From assembly GCA_021767325.1 (NCBI GenBank), contig JAASTM010000113.1, positions 1-7,093 on the forward strand: DNA of 7,093 bases, read 5' to 3'. How positions within the stretch are numbered: position 1 is the first letter of the stretch; every line of letters begins with the position of its first letter. The notes beneath the pieces were generated by a model, which was not told the DNA's origin, ran no database searches, and saw nothing but the letters and a program-made list of their open reading frames with translations. The position numbers and the translations under genes were made by a program. Source of the DNA: Spirochaetales bacterium (lineage in GTDB: Bacteria; Spirochaetota; Spirochaetia; DSM-16054; Sediminispirochaetaceae). This document shows positions 6,249 to 7,093 of the stretch, one piece after another.

Positions 6249-6283
6249 ACATAGTAAATTTCATATTCTGTGGGAATCAGTGT

Positions 6284-6292
6284 AAAAGGAGG
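6284..6292 (+). promoter_or_regulatory. Strong ribosome binding site of fhs
   Basis: AAAAGGAGG is nearly fully complementary to the 16S rRNA 3' end and ends 4 nt before the ATG at 6297. The next in-frame ATG (codon 9) has no such site, so 6297 is the start. Confidence 0.85.
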
Positions 6293-6296
6293 CACT

Positions 6297-7093
6297 ATGG
6301 CTAAACTTGATCCAACCAAGATGAAAGATTGGGAAATTGCAGCGGAAGCTGAAAAGTCTATGCATCGCATCTATGACATAGCGAGTAAATTCGGTATCCA
6401 GGAGGAGGAACTTCTTCCGTACGGCCACTATCTGGGCAAGGTAGATTATCGAAAGGTCCTGGACAGGGTCGGAGACCGGCCGAATGGCAAGTATATCGAT
6501 GTTACCGCTATTACACCGACACCGCTTGGAGAGGGAAAAACCACCACTACGCTCGGACTCGTGCAAGGTCTCGGCGCGATCGGCAAAAGCGTATCGGGGG
6601 CTATCCGACAACCTTCCGGCGGTCCTACTTTCAACATCAAAGGCTCGGCGGCCGGCGGTGGTCTAGCTCAGGCGGTGCCTCTTACCGATTTCAGTCTAGG
6701 ACTTACCGGCGATATCGACGCCATTACCAATGCCCATAACCTCGGCATGGTGGCACTTACCTCCAGAATGCAGCATGAGTTCAACTACGGAGACAAGACC
6801 CTGGAGAAAAAGAACCTCAAACGACTGAATATAGATCCGTATAATCCCGCAGTAGGATGGGTTATCGACTTTTCCGCCCAGGCATTGCGGGAAATCATCA
6901 TCGGCATCGGCGGAAAAATGGACGGCTTCATGATGAAGTCAGGCTTCCAGATTACCGTCTCCTCGGAACTCATGGCCATTCTCTCGGTTGCTCGCGACCT
7001 AAAGGACATGCGGGAGCGCATTGCAAAAATGGCGCTGGGCTACAACAAGAAAGGCGATCCGGTAACCGCTGCCGACCTTGAAGTCGACGGTGC
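6297..7093 (+). CDS. fhs: Formate--tetrahydrofolate ligase, N-terminal part (cut by window edge), divergent subgroup
   Basis: ATP-dependent ligase that joins formate to tetrahydrofolate, giving 10-formyl-THF for one-carbon metabolism. The frame stays open from 6297 to the window end (265 codons and two bases), about 45% of a typical enzyme of roughly 560-600 residues. Seen: the P-loop TPTPLGEGKTTTT at 73-85; IRQPSGGPTFNIKG at 103-116; SAAGGGLAQ at 117-125; LTGDIDAITNAHNL at 136-149; IIIGIGGKMDGF at 200-211; SSELMAILSVARDLKDMRER at 222-241; and PVTAADLE at 255-262. Compared with the classic clostridial enzyme, REPSLGP reads RQPSGGP and the signature KGGAAGGGY reads KGSAAGGGL, so it belongs to a divergent branch, although fold and P-loop are intact. 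It has its own promoter and a strong ribosome binding site, and does not belong to the hexokinase operon. Confidence 0.95.
   Translation, partial: MAKLDPTKMKDWEIAAEAEKSMHRIYDIASKFGIQEEELLPYGHYLGKVDYRKVLDRVGDRPNGKYIDVTAITPTPLGEGKTTTTLGLVQGLGAIGKSVSGAIRQPSGGPTFNIKGSAAGGGLAQAVPLTDFSLGLTGDIDAITNAHNLGMVALTSRMQHEFNYGDKTLEKKNLKRLNIDPYNPAVGWVIDFSAQALREIIIGIGGKMDGFMMKSGFQITVSSELMAILSVARDLKDMRERIAKMALGYNKKGDPVTAADLEVDG

Overview
The window carries seven protein-coding genes, all on the + strand and tightly packed. They are, in order: the 3' part of a KtrB/TrkH-type K+ channel subunit; its RCK partner KtrA; an orphan membrane protein with a PAS-like domain; an EIIA(Ntr)/PtsN-like PTS protein; a short Na+(K+)/H+ antiporter of the CPA2 type; a small protein with a predicted PII-like (ferredoxin-like) fold; and a eukaryote-type hexokinase. 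After the only long intergenic region comes the 5' part of a formate--tetrahydrofolate ligase gene, making eight coding segments in all. Both end genes are cut by the window edges. No RNA gene, mobile element or CRISPR array is visible.

The organism is most likely a spirochaete (Spirochaeta/Treponema lineage) of moderate G+C content. This is inference. A eukaryote-type hexokinase is used by treponemes, which import glucose without a sugar PTS, and a PtsN-like EIIA with no sugar permease next to it fits such a regulatory PTS. The Fhs belongs to a sequence-divergent subgroup. Strong AGGAGG-type ribosome binding sites and clear sigma-70-type promoters are also present, but they do not identify the lineage.

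Layout: ktrB-ktrA-PAS protein (1-2719) read as one transcription unit whose promoter lies upstream of the window; the last two genes are 1 nt apart. A TTGACA-N17-TACTAT promoter (2728-2756) sits in the 78-nt gap before ptsN and probably drives a second unit, ptsN-antiporter-PII-like-hexokinase (2798-6171). Its genes are 15-16 nt apart, except that the last two overlap by 14 nt. The 125-nt gap at 6172-6296 holds three helically phased GTTGCA repeats and a TTGCAC-N17-TATAAT promoter for fhs.

Working hypothesis: the first seven genes form a cation-homeostasis locus, with K+ uptake (KtrAB), cation/H+ exchange (antiporter) and three candidate regulators (PAS membrane protein, PtsN, PII-like protein). 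It is co-expressed with the enzyme that commits glucose to glycolysis. The regulatory links are inferred from gene order and from known PtsN-TrkA and PII-transporter interactions in other bacteria; the sequence alone does not prove them.
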